This document shows positions 48,607 through 59,900 of a stretch of DNA of 64,000 nucleotides, piece by piece; positions within the stretch are counted from its first letter, which is position 1, and the number at the start of each line of letters is the position of its first letter. A program made the translations under genes and the position numbers. Source of the DNA: Argopecten irradians (lineage: Eukaryota > Mollusca > Bivalvia > Pectinida > Pectinidae); NCBI RefSeq assembly GCF_041381155.1, contig NC_091143.1, positions 29,141,331 to 29,205,330 on the forward strand, read 5' to 3'. Under the pieces are notes generated by a model that did no database searches, was not told the DNA's origin, and saw only the letters and a list, made by a program, of their open reading frames with translations.

Positions 48607-50277
48607 CTAGTCTCGCTTCCATAGAGACAGACCTGTATGGCAATTTGTGAGCAGCGTGGCTACTTTTTAGTACTTTCCGACAGGCTGGAGATACAGTTTT
48701 TTTTTATTTCTCTTATAGTCAAGAATTGCAAACAACGAGAGTACTTTCCCGAAATTCCATTCCACACAGATCCGGACAGCAGACATTTTCTTGTTGAAAA
48801 GTATGGAAAGTCATAGCTGCCTAAAAATTGCCTGCCTTATATTATAAATGTCCATTATATGATACAAAATCTTCATTATATGATACGATATTGCCAATAT
48901 ATGATACGAATTCACCATTATATGATGTGATATCATCATTATATGATGCGAAATTAGCGTTATATGATACGATATCATCATTATATGACGGGATTTCGTC
49001 ATTCTGATACACTGACATTATATGGCGGGATTTCATCATTATATGATACCATTTCACCATTATATGCTAGCAAATTATGCTAATGAGAAGCGTTATATAA
49101 TGGTAATTCGTATCATGTAATGGTGAATTCGTATCATGTAATTACAACTCGTATCATATAATGATAAGCTATATAATATATTGACAATATCGTATCATAT
49201 TATGATAAAGTCGTATCATATAATGATGATTTTGTATCATATAATGATGATTTTGTATCATATAATGATAAGTCATATCATATAATGACAATATCGTATC
49301 ATATAATGATAAGTCATATCATATAATGACAATATCGTATCATATAACGATAAGTCATATCATACATGTATAATGACAATATCGTATCATATTATGATAA
49401 AGTCGTATCATATAATGATGATTTTGTATCATATAATTATGAAATCGTATCATATAATGGACATTTATAAAAACAAGGCAGCTATGGCTTTCTATAGAAA
49501 AGCATTTGGTTTGCTGACAAGACACCACTTCTATATGGCGTGATTATGTGTGGTATTAGAGGGTAAGCTGGGTCCCCATAAACCACAAAGGTGTTTACCT
49601 TGACAGGTGGTCATGTGTCGACGCATTTGCATTTCCACGTTGCTTTCCCTAAATAACGCAGCATCGTGACCCCGCCCATTGGTCCAAACAAATAATATAA
49701 ACTACCATACCGTTTGGGGTAACGATGCTTTTGAAATTTCAATGAGTGAACTCTCTTATGGCCATTGAAGACTAGCTTTTGTTACTTCTGTGGTCTACAA
49801 ATTGGCCGTACCGTTCCGTCAATAAACCACCTACAGTTATGTAAAGGTGTATCCCGGCGCTGTATTGATGCTGCAAACTGTTCTTGATACTGAATGGATA
49901 GCCAAGGTCTGTTAAAATTTTCTAATAAATGTCCATGGACGTTATGAACATAGTCAAGAACCTCGTTAAATATGTAAGATAGTTCAGCAGCTGACTTTCC
50001 AAAAAGTGGCCGGCCGAAGATCTTCAAGACGACACGGATATGAAAGACGTCTTAGAAGGATGCAAAAGCCTTCAAGACCGGTACACACTGTACCATTACT
50101 GCATGTTATGATGTAAAGATCGTTCTTTGAAAATCTAAAAAAAATCAAACATTGCTCGTCTGTGAGGTCTTCGAGACTAAATTTCGGCATGCTCACATCT
50201 TCTGCTTTTCGAATCGTTGATAGAAGTAGTAGCTCGTCATCTTCAGTGATAGCAGCTAGAGAACAAATGTCCGCCAT
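48607..50277 (-). pseudogene. Harbinger transposase (DDE nuclease), broken
   Basis: The N-terminal part from ATG at 50277 includes FRFSKNDLYIITCSNGTVC and EGFCILLRRLSYPCRLEDL, the helix-rich region of PIF-type transposases. After a frameshift near 50005 come PLFGKSAAELSYIFNEVL and the first catalytic Asp in FIDGTVRPICRP, then a stop after PQK, then QKLVFNGHKRVHSLKFQ in the same frame. After another frame change YGDPAYPLIPHI carries the second Asp. The reading is then cut by the 692 bp foldback insertion and resumes as MSAVRICVEWNFGKVLSLFA, which carries the third acidic residue (Glu), and ends around LTNCH with stops. All three DDE residues can still be placed. Normal role: cutting and pasting the element at its terminal repeats. 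This copy cannot make a functional protein. Confidence 0.88.
48805..49496. mobile_element. 692 bp foldback element built of ~20 bp repeats, 9 bp target duplication
   Basis: The ends are inverted (GGAAAGTCATAGCTGCC on the left; GAAAGCCATAGCTGCC read inversely on the right). Both arms consist of short tandem units around ATTATATGATACGA, in one orientation on the left arm and inverted on the right, so the element could fold into one long imperfect hairpin with the turn near 49065-49095. It is flanked by GAAAAGTAT (48796-48804) and GAAAAGCAT (49497-49505), a 9 bp target duplication with one change. Removing the element plus one duplicate restores the transposase reading. No coding capacity, so it must have been moved in trans; 9 bp duplications occur with Mutator-type and some foldback elements. 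Confidence 0.88.
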
Positions 50278-50414
50278 TTTCGATTTTCTTTACACGTACT
50301 CGTACACGTTGTTATATATTTAACGTCATTTTTCTTCGCTTAAATATACGTGTACGTGTACGTGTAGCTACACGTACACGCACAAGTACAAGTTTAGATT
50401 CTTAACCTCTCTAT

Positions 50415-50746
50415 GATGTTTCATTTTACGTGTGAAATTACGTAATACAAAACTTAATTTTTCAAAGTTTTGTGCAAAACTATTAAACAAGTCAAAGATG
50501 TGCGTACAAAAGACGACAGTAGCAAAACAGTATCATTACTAATGATTAAGTGAATACAATTATGGAAAACAAAACATTATCTTAACAGCCACCTTACCAT
50601 TTAAAAAATGTGGTCTGAAGGGGAGGTGCTGGGAAAGAAAGCTTAAGACATTAGCGATTACGTCACCAGTATCCATTTGAATCACGTGACATGGGTTGTA
50701 ACAAGAGTGCTGCATTCTGCATGGGGATCGCTCCATCAGACTTATA
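50415..50746. promoter_or_regulatory. Possible upstream region of the ARF-like gene
   Basis: Between the Harbinger end and the ATG at 50747. Contains the E-box-like ATCACGTGACATGG near 50684-50697. No TATA box at the expected distance. Six codons upstream of the ATG are in frame with ARF-like residues (RSIRLI), which raises the chance that coding starts earlier. Confidence 0.25.
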
Positions 50747-51286
50747 ATGGCGGACCTGGACGACGCAGGTAAACCACTACAACCGTCAATCATCTTAAAC
50801 CACATTACCCTAGTAAATTGGTATTGGTTAAAGCACACTATATATATGTGTGTGTACTCACATTATAAAAAGTATAAATAGGCAAAAATAGCTAAATTGT
50901 TAAAAAATATCGATGAATTTGAGAAAGCATCGATAAAATTTGTCTCATTTAAAAGATTTTTTTTTCATTTTAAAGTATTCAAATATGTAATTCTACCATA
51001 GGAAATTCTTTTTGTTTTTATGAATTATTGTCATTTCTAACTGTTATAAGGATGTAAATATAATAAACAAAACCAGCAAGTAGTGGGAGTTATCACTCTT
51101 TGCTTGGTTAACAGGAAAGACGACTATTTTGTACCAGCTACTACACCGGAACTTCTTCACCACCACACAGACTCTTGGCTTTAATGTGGAGACAATCGAA
51201 CATCGGGGAGACGAACTTGCTGTCTGGGATATGGGCCGACACAATAATACGGGGACTATGGAAACACTATATTTTCCAGGCTCAAG
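50747..51286 (+). CDS. ARF-like small GTPase, first two coding exons (partial or pseudogene)
   Basis: Exon 1 (50747-50768) starts at ATG with A at -3 and G at +4 and reads MADLDDAG up to the GT at 50769. Exon 2 (51115-51286) follows TTAACAG and reads GKTTILYQLL, then FTTTQTLGFNVETIEHRGDE, LAVWDMGRHN and TMETLYFPGS up to GT at 51287. The phase across the join is exact. This is the ARF/ARL family: P-loop DDAGKTT, switch I Thr in TQTLGFNVE, and the G3 region. The family has WDxGGQ; here it is WDMGRH, so the Gly and catalytic Gln become Arg and His, and the switch II tail is diverged. ARF N-terminal residues before the P-loop are missing unless an upstream exon exists; in the same frame RSIRLI precedes the ATG, so the start may lie further up. 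I cannot find the exons for the NKxD and SAx motifs downstream. Either an incomplete duplicate or a gene with distant exons. Confidence 0.75.
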
Positions 51287-51659
51287 GTAGCTATGCCAAT
51301 ATAACGAAAACATGCTTCAGTGTACTTTATAAAAATAATTTATTTTCAATCTAGCTTTCAAACGTGCCTTAATAGGATATGAAAATTAATTACATTGCGA
51401 TGTTTTGAAAGAATAGTTAATATGTATGTACTTAGTCATTCATATTTCCGTTTTTTAGCCTCTTAAGACATTGGCTACAATATTCTACTGGATTAAAGCT
51501 TCTTTTTGAAAAGTGCTTAATTTAGCCGTAAAAACAAGGTGAATAAAATATACGTTTTCACTCGAGATTCTGACCATGGTCATCTGGTACAGTAAGGTTT
51601 GTCCAGATAAAATAATGTTATTATTTCTGTATATCTGCTAAGATGTCATAGTATTTCAG
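51287..51659. other. No further GTPase exon seen
   Basis: If unspliced at 51287 the GTPase frame ends at once in TAG. I searched by eye for a VVDS-type exon in phase 2 between 51.29 and 53.5 kb and found none. Confidence 0.4.
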
Positions 51660-52075
51660 TCAGGTACCTACTGCTCTTATTGTATGATTGTAAAAGGCGA
51701 CTAAAGTTAGGATCCTTTCTTTTTTCTTTTTCTTAAATAACTTTTTCTTCATAACGTTTCCCTTGACACCGCCTCACTTTTGGCCTTCTGTTCGACGCTC
51801 GCCCCTTTGGGGTATGTTCTGTCCTCTGCCCGAGACACAACAAAGTAAAAAAAAAAATGGTAGTTTCTACTCCTGCCTAACGCTGAGCATAAAGGAAGTT
51901 GGGCGACTGGTTTGTCCACTGTCATTATAGTGTGGCTATTATTTTCCAATATCTTGTGTTTAAGATGACTGCGATAGCTCACAACATTGGAGGGCAGCCC
52001 CGATAAGAACGTTAGGGGTATGGAACATACAATTGACACGCTAGTTTGAACATAAACGGGGTGCCTCATTGGTGG
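51660..52075 (+). repeat. Dispersed repeat family R2, copy 2
   Basis: Diverged relative of 14898-15110: TTTCCCTTGACACCGCCTC, GTTCGACGCTCGCCCC, GTTCTGTCCTCTGCCCGAG, then GGGCGACTGGTTTGTCC and GACTGCGATAGCTCACAAC. This copy is longer on both sides. Non-coding. Confidence 0.6.
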
Positions 52076-52482
52076 GTTCTTACGGTCGTAAACTACAATT
52101 CCAATTACCGTTATGCAGTGAATTAGAGAGGCAAGTTGGGCTTACAAATCGATCCCTTTATTCAGTACAGATCTAGGTTCCATCAGTGCGGACCATGATC
52201 AGTGTGTCCGTATGACGTTATCTTTTACGCAAAACAGTATCTACCATTAATAAATGTTAAACTCCAGCGGTTATCTCCCTTGATCGCGATCATGTGCGTA
52301 CAATGTTAATTGAAAACTTCGGTTCAATAGGTGTACATTGATGATCAGAGTTCAAGTACAACATATGTTATTGGAACAAGTATATACATATAAACTATCG
52401 CTTGTGGCTTTATCGACAAAATTATGTTAATAGATACAAATCACGTTGCTCCAAGAAGTTACCTTTGAAAAACTGCGGTTTC
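52076..52482. other. No gene seen
   Basis: Mixed AT-rich sequence. Confidence 0.4.
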
Positions 52483-52615
52483 GAGATCCCAGAACGACTT
52501 GGGTAAAGTACAATTAACCGTCGACTAGTCCCACCTTCTTTTGTGATGTCGCAATCACCGGAAGGTGGGACTAATCGACGGTAATTTGTACATTACCACG
52601 TCGTTTTGGGATCTC
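52483..52615. mobile_element. Foldback palindrome P3 (arms ~55 bp)
   Basis: The left arm 52483-52538 (GAGATCCCAGAACGAC ... TAGTCCCACCTTC) and right arm 52561-52615 are inverted copies with about seven mismatches and a 22-base loop. A short MITE or foldback element, or the source of a hairpin RNA. Confidence 0.75.
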
Positions 52616-52869
52616 CAACCTTTATTGAAATGTCAGTTGTCGGCTTTATGAAATACAATGGCAAATGCAACTATATAATGAACTGATCTGGTTTTATTTT
52701 CCAATGGCCTAAGTTAACATTTTACTCTGTAAACGCGTTAATGGTTGTTTTATTTTGCCCTTGAATCGATTGTGTTTTAGCTCGATGAAAGCAAGTGGTG
52801 TGATACACATGGTTTTGATGCGTCACCTTTGGATAGCGGGAACGCTTGGATATTTAGTATAGTACTATC
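52616..52869. other. No gene seen
   Basis: A candidate acceptor TGTGTTTTAG at about 52771-52780 precedes a short frame that does not continue the GTPase. Confidence 0.4.
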
Positions 52870-53075
52870 TTATTCCAGTATCCTGCAAAAGTGTTCAATT
52901 AGCACACCTCAACCGATCGCATGACCATAACCGCAGTCTCGCAAAACACGCACCACGCACCACGCACGCCGTACACGCCACACACCCCAATATATGAGAG
53001 ACCGTCCTTACATGACCTGGCTGTTAATAGGAGCTAAACATAATAAATAACCAAACTTAACCAAACCGATCACAT
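52870..53075 (-). repeat. Dispersed repeat family R1, minus-strand copy
   Basis: Read on the minus strand: GGTTTGGTTAAGTTTGG, CTCCTATTAACAGCCAGGTC, ATGTAAGGACGGTCTC, a GTGCGTGGTGCGTG-rich stretch and GAGACTGCGGTTATGG. This matches the order of blocks in the copies at 4797 and 61737. Confidence 0.6.
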
Positions 53076-53542
53076 GATGTTGATAACGATAAACCAATAT
53101 GTTATAATAAATTAAGCATTTTAAGTAGCAGAAACAATCGTTAACCTCAGAAGTGACGCCGTTGTCACAGGGTTAGAACTAAAGGACAATTGCCGAAATG
53201 GTGTTTCATATAATTGTAACTTACATGGACATGACGGGGAAGTCACACATCAAAGTTTTACATATATATGCAGTAATTGCCAAACTAAGAAATAAAGAGG
53301 TTTTAGTATGATGCACGGCACCACCATTATAATTTATATTATATCACGATAGAGAGATATTGTTTTATTTCAATAGTTACTAAAACATGGATAGCCATAT
53401 TCTAAATTATAGAGATGAGGTAATAACGGTATTGTCATACAATTTTACTAAACATATCATTGTGATCAGAAGTCATCTGAAATCTGTATTGTAAGAAGTA
53501 CTATAGGACGGAAAAATCCTGTATTCGACAGGTAATTTTATC

Positions 53543-53987
53543 TTACGAATGCTGTTTTATTGCAGATATACCTATTCCACTCTCGCTCCCTGGAATGTAG
53601 CCATTGCCTATTTCATGTACATCATAATTGCCACTTAACGGGTCGACCCATTGCAAACCCCCTCCTACGGCTCCGTTTTCATCATGTTCGACTGGAGAGC
53701 TTTCATAACAATCAGACTTTGGTCCTGAATCTATAGATTTCGGACGAGTCTCATCGAGGGTTTTACGAGATGATTTTTGTTCGTTTGTGTGGGTTGCTGT
53801 CAATCTCTGAGTTGGTGGTTCTACCTTGGGAAAATTGTAGAAAAAGTAACTGACATCTTCATTGCATGGTATTCTCATATATGATAAAGCCTTAGAGACT
53901 TTCGTCAAAAAGGACTGAGGATCTTGGCGTAGGATGTCGGATAGAGTGTCGACATGGGATTCATCTTTATCAGGTGACGAGTTGGTT
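53543..53987 (-). CDS. Exon 7: C-terminal tail
   Basis: Acceptor TTATTTCTTGTAG. The first half has helical SHVDTLSDILRQDPQSFLTK and VSKALSYMRIPCNEDVSYFF; the second half is polar, rich in Ser, Thr, Glu and Gly, with LQWVDPLSGNYDVHEI near the end. The stop TAA is at 53543-53545. I recognise no domain with confidence. A small death-fold bundle formed with exon 6 is possible but unproven. Confidence 0.65.
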
Positions 53988-56900
53988 CTACAAGAAATAA
54001 AAATAAATTGCAATTGATCATAAAAAGATGAACGAGATAAAGCAACTAAATTTCAAGACAGTCAGAAACACGTCAGCCAATAAATTCAGAAGTTCTGATG
54101 ATGGCGGGAAGTCAAATTTTGATAAATGCTTTTTTTTGATATCTGCAATTGTCAACTATCTTAACGCACCACTTTCACTGAAAAATTACATTTATGAAAG
54201 ATCAACGGTATTACACTATATTCACAAAACTCTTATTGCATTTTTTTAATTCAAACTACACGTTAACCAAATTATTAAGAATACTCGACCGTACGTTGAA
54301 AATCATAAACCTTGATACAGTAACAAAATATGTTGTGTGATGATCCTTTATCATAGACTAGATCTATTACAACTTAAAGTTGTATGGTCAATAATTTTCG
54401 CTCTTCTCTTTTTTGTCATAGTGAAAACTGTTTAAATGTTATACATATTTTTCTCCGTCTGTCTGAGTTTTAACTTAATACATTCTTTCTAAGTTTACCA
54501 CTTTTAATAAAGTTGCAGCACTGGATGTACTTTTAATTGTAAAAGTAAAAACTCTTTTTAACATGTACACGTGAAAATTAGGCTTGAAAGATGCCGATTC
54601 ATTCCAAACACATTCTCGAAGTAACACGAGAGTTGTGAAACCAAGAAAAAACGTCAACATTTTTTTCATAAACAAAACATGTGGTCGACCTCAGCAGACT
54701 GGATCTACAACGAAAATAATGATCGTACAATACAATATTTGATACACACAATATTTCACGGCAATGTGTGAATTGGATGTTTTAAATACTCATTCTGTGG
54801 ACATATACCAGCATGATTTGCTCATATTGGCCAGAAGGATAACGTAAACAAACACATGTGCGCTTACGCTAGTTACCGTGTCGAACGTCAGTCACGTGAT
54901 ACGCTTCGAAATCCGATAAAACCCGAAGTCACTGAACATGGCATTGATTGAAATCGTTTTATTCAAAACCAGGAATATATGATCCCTAGATTTCGGCTCT
55001 TTCATAGGCCGACATATGCTTTTTGGAAGCTTAACCATCAAGTTTCATGCCAATGTTCATCTATCAAATGTTTAATTGGCATATTATTACAATGAAGTTA
55101 ACATGCAACGTAACTTAAATGTAATTTTTAAGACAAAGTCGAGGTTAGATAGTGTCTATATATTGTACCTACGGTGCGCCACCTAGCCTTTTCACAAGGT
55201 TAATTCTATTCTCTCGTCCTCCAAGACCTTTTATAAGACGCTTTAATGGTTCATCATACGCTATCCCTGAGCCGGGCTGGAAAAAATGGCAGTAAACATG
55301 ATTGATTGAATGAGGAACTAGATAAGAATGACAGAGTATATAAGTGTGTTTTGAAAATATTAGTTATAACAACAATGAATAGTAGATAAATCGTTAATAC
55401 TTGATGGGCAACATTTTAAATACTTCAACTCCTTGTAGCTGATGTATGAAAATGGAATTATCCATATAATTTAAGATGTTAGTTATTCACATGTATATCA
55501 ACTCGCTATAGCAATGCCTTTGTTAGTTTTGAAACTGATGTGTGTGATTAAGTTGGGTCTTATCTTTAGTGTTTGAGGCGTGTAGCGTGCCTAACCATCT
55601 CTATCTAGTCTTTCACTTCATTTGCAATTAAATTGTCTTCGAATGATATTCTGTATTACCATTTCCCCTAAAATAGTGACTTTTCAATCATAACGAGTAC
55701 GACTAGCTTATACTTACTGTACTAGAACGATTTTGTATGGTACATTCTGTATGAAATCTACTTTTTCTTACTCCTTGTTGGGTCACGTCTGCTGACGTTA
55801 GTGATATTGATTGTAACAGCTACTTTGCCCCGGAAGGGTTTCTCACATCTAATTTTCCATTGAATGTCGCCATCATCTTGAAGATTGTGTCTTTTAGATA
55901 TGCATTCAATCGTAGGAGACTCGTCCATATACTGAAAAAATAATAAGCAATAAAAGACTGCAGGGGTTATTGTTTACAGCTCTTTGAACCTGGAAGTATA
56001 AGAAAATGTTTTTACTCACTTTACCATCGTTAAGTGCAATGGTCATTCTGTGAAATCAGCTTGAATAAATACTTTCTTTTAAAACAGCACTATTTGCGCC
56101 AAAGAACATGAATGTCAGCTTTTGCATGATAAACGATCTTGCAACCATCTGAAATGCATTTGTAGACATAATTTTTATTTTTTAATTTTGAAAATTTATT
56201 TCATTTTTGAATCTGCCTGAGTTACATATCCTTACTTGCTCCTCTTGGAAAATAGGTCCCTCATCATCCATCTGGTGACCCCAGTTGGATGGGGGTTTCA
56301 GCTGGAATTCCATTGCTGTTTCCTGTTCAGATTTCAGAATGTTAATTTTCCCTCTGTCGATTCTTTTAAAGTTGACTTCCTCCATTCTTCTATAGCGCTC
56401 CTGAAGAAGATAACGTTAAATTAGAAACGGTAGAATCCGATACTCTTCATAGATAGAAAGGTCTTAAGGTTCTTAACCAAAATTGTGAATTTTATGACCC
56501 TGGGTTCACACGTTTCGCTCTGGGGAGGTGGTCATGTTTACTATGGTTTATATAGGGAAAATGAATTTTGAGCATTATTTGATCAATTTTCATAGGAAAT
56601 GAGTCAGACTTGATTATAATTATTAGTCTGAGATAGCATTTTAAAGGCATATCTATTTTGGTCCTGACAGACCTCCAGGGGCCAGAGGGACGGGGCAAAA
56701 AGGGGTCAAAATGGCTAGAATATTAAAAATCTTCTTCTAAAGTCACAGATTGAATAGAACCAAATACTCTCCATGGATTAAAAAGTCAAATTTATAAAAT
56801 CACCGACTTCTTTAAGGGCCTGATGAGTCAATATATAGTATTTTTCTATCTTTGTTTCATTCTGTAACCGAACTCAGGTGACTGTTATGGCCCATGGGCT

Positions 56901-59900
56901 TCGTGTTTAAATATATCAAAATTACTAATAAAGCATTGAACCTGATTCCTAAGGACTTTATTTTGAATAGACTACTGTACTTACTTCACGACAATCTTCT
57001 AGCATTTCGTACGGTCCCAATAACGGCATCTTTATGTGTAGATTTGGACAACCCGCCTGGCTTCCTTCTCTAACAAACACTTCAGCTTCCATTTGAAAAC
57101 GTACATCTTCCTTACATACCGTGCAAAATATCACGGAGAAATGTTTAGTATATACATGTACGCAAGTATTTCGTCCCTCAGGGAGGATATAGAAATATAT
57201 CTAAATCAGTCTGATGCAGGGATTCCAGAAAAGGTACATCTTCCACTTTCTTTGGATTGGATTCACATGTCTCCATCCAATGTACTTTCAAAGAACAAGT
57301 CGTGACTGGAACACATAATGGGATTTCAATTCTTGCATAATCGCTGAGCATCACATGTCCAACATTGAACTCTGGTACCGGAGACACCAGTGTTCGGTTA
57401 TTGTCTATATCTATACACTGCGATAACGTCTCTCGGTCGGTGTGAACAGAACCATATAAAGCAAATGTTTCAGCTGCGTCATTGAAACACTCCTTACAAA
57501 AAAAAAGCCTGACAGCTGATCTATCGATAGAGATTTCCAAATTGTCCAATCCGATTTGTTCATCATCATTTTCCAAAGACCATTTAGAAAATTTGTTTTT
57601 GGGATTTTGTCGTTTTCCATATTATCCTCCTCAGTAAAAATTTGCTGATATTCCACTACATCATGTAGGTACAGTTCGGTTTCTTCATTTTTCGCTTCAT
57701 ATTTGAATGTATTTTTCGTCAGAGGTCTTCTGATCAGCATTTGTAGTTGGTTGCTGTGATACCTGAATATGGTCCAGCTCCCTTTGCTCCCGTTCAGGTA
57801 TTCCAATATCTGATGATAATATGAATGGTGTATACTTATTTGTTTGTATCCTATCGGTCATTATGAATGAGGATTCAACTGCCACATCTTTGCCCTGGTT
57901 ATTTGTTGCCAACGATTCACGACATATATGATTGACTACATACTTGTCTTTTTTCCGAACGATTCTTAATAGATGTCGGCTAAGTCTTGTTGTCCACAGA
58001 CATATAGCTGTTATAAAGAGCATGCAGATCACAGAAAAGGGGATTGCTGAAATAAAATTAAAAAAAAATGATTTAACTAATGTATTATCCATTCAGAAAT
58101 TGATCTGATACTACAATCATATATAAATAGGTATTAAAGTATAACATTTCGAGCAAAGTCAAACAAAACCTTTAGAGTTTGACTTTATCCATATTCAGGG
58201 GAAACAAAATTGCTCAAAAAGTCCCCGTCTTTCAATGTTCTTTACACTGGTTTTATCAAGAAACCATAGCGTTATGCATCTTCTGTCAGATTTTCGAAGA
58301 TATTGCACATGCAATTTTTTTCCATATTTTTTTTTTTTTTTTTTTTTTTGTGTCATTTTTAAAGATGCTCCACCGCTGACAAATGATATTTTTTCATTAT
58401 CAAAAACAGGAGCAGACGATTAAGTATTTTTCTTCAGTTACAAAAGTTACTTACTTTACACCATTACCACCATTGAAAAGTTTGAGATTCTAATTTTACT
58501 TCAAGTTAAAAATATGCAAAATAATTAATTGCATCCCGAAAAAAATCCGTGGCACTATATATTATATTGAATGAAGTACTAACTGTGCATGCATCAAAGG
58601 CAAAATAAATTATTTTATATTATTTTTTGTGTTAATTAGACATATATATACACGATTAAACACTATTTATTGTTTATATGATGAATATCATTTATGCTCT
58701 GTCGGCGGTGGAGCATCTGTAAAGCTTTCCTGTAAATTCCTGTAAATGAAAAAACAATATTTGTCTGAGTTTAATTTGTTCTGTAAACTAAAATCTATCA
58801 GAAAATATTCCATTATTTATGCAATACCTAAATAGATATGTATATTTATGCTTTTTCAAGAAAAACAATTGCTTTCTCTTAATAATATATTTAGTGATTT
58901 TTTGTTGTTCTTAAGGTAAAAACAATGATCTAAAATGCATAAAAATCATAACAAACAATCAAAATAAAAAAAATCGATTGTTTCAGCAAACTAAGATAAT
59001 AAATATATAATGTTTTCCTTTATTAAGTCAATATTCAAAATAAAACTGAACCATAATTTTCCAAGATATACCAATTTAAGCACCAAAAAATCCTCTATTT
59101 ATCATTAATCAAATTGTATAATGATGGATGATTGATCCCTTTATTTTGTCGGTTTGTCAAAATGTGTCCTGCGTATTAAATAGCCTAAATGTCAATATCA
59201 TTAATCTTAGATTAAATAACAAAGTTTCAACGCTATATATCTAACATAAAAAAAAAACATTATTCAGAAAATGGGGGTTTTATTTGAACAAAAAATGGTC
59301 AATTTGTACATAACTTAAAATTAGACACACTTTTCTACATAATACAGTTACTTGAATCAAGGACTTTTAAATGCTTGAAGATCTAGCTACGACTGTATTG
59401 ATTTAAGCGCCTACATGAAGAAACTACCATCTTAACAGAATAAACTCATGCGATCATACATTTTCCCAACATCTTAATTTACTCGGAGTCAGTTGATTAC
59501 CGATATCAGCTGGGAACCGTAATTACCGCTTGTTTGTTAACGAAGGCAACAATTGTAAATATTGATACGAACATTTAGTTGAAATGATATGGAATGTGAC
59601 GGAATTCAACTTGTTTGATAAAACAAGATATAGATAATATCCTGTTAAACACGTTTGGCGGTAATTACTGACTGCAATTGTTTTAAGTAAAAATCATATT
59701 TTTACCCAGTGCCAGTGCGGGCATCCTTGTGTTTCACGGTATACATCACTGATATAGTGGTGGTTTGTACTACCGTCCGTGTATTAGCAAGGTCAGCACG
59801 GAGTCAAACGACTGGAACAAGAGGGATGTAATCTCCATGGTTAACTACAATAAAATATTAACCGCAATCTTACATCTTAGCACTTTATATACATTCACCG

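Larger units (their letters stand above)
47326..50414 (-). mobile_element. PIF/Harbinger DNA transposon, inactive, with nested insertion
   Basis: Terminal inverted repeats ATAGAGAGGTTAAGA at 47326-47340 and, inverted, at 50400-50414. Just inside both ends are clusters of ACGTGT/ACACGT steps (47345-47475 and 50290-50390), a subterminal arrangement expected of transposase-binding sites. Between them the minus strand has a Harbinger-type transposase remnant (50277-48607). A foldback element (48805-49496) is inserted in the transposase and a tRNA-like SINE stub lies at about 48180-48335. I could not confirm the 3 bp target duplication typical of the superfamily. No intact second (Myb-like) ORF was seen. 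Confidence 0.85.

Noticed and set aside
52781..52880. A candidate third exon of the ARF-like GTPase after TGTGTTTTAG
   Set aside because: The in-phase reading does not resemble the VVDS or NKxD region of ARF proteins and soon meets a stop.
57411..57806. A 131-codon minus-strand frame overlapping exons 2 and 3 of the membrane-protein model
   Set aside because: It shares sequence with better-supported frames on either side, and phase-matched splice sites (57763 to 57492) skip most of it. Part of it could still be coding if an alternative acceptor is used.
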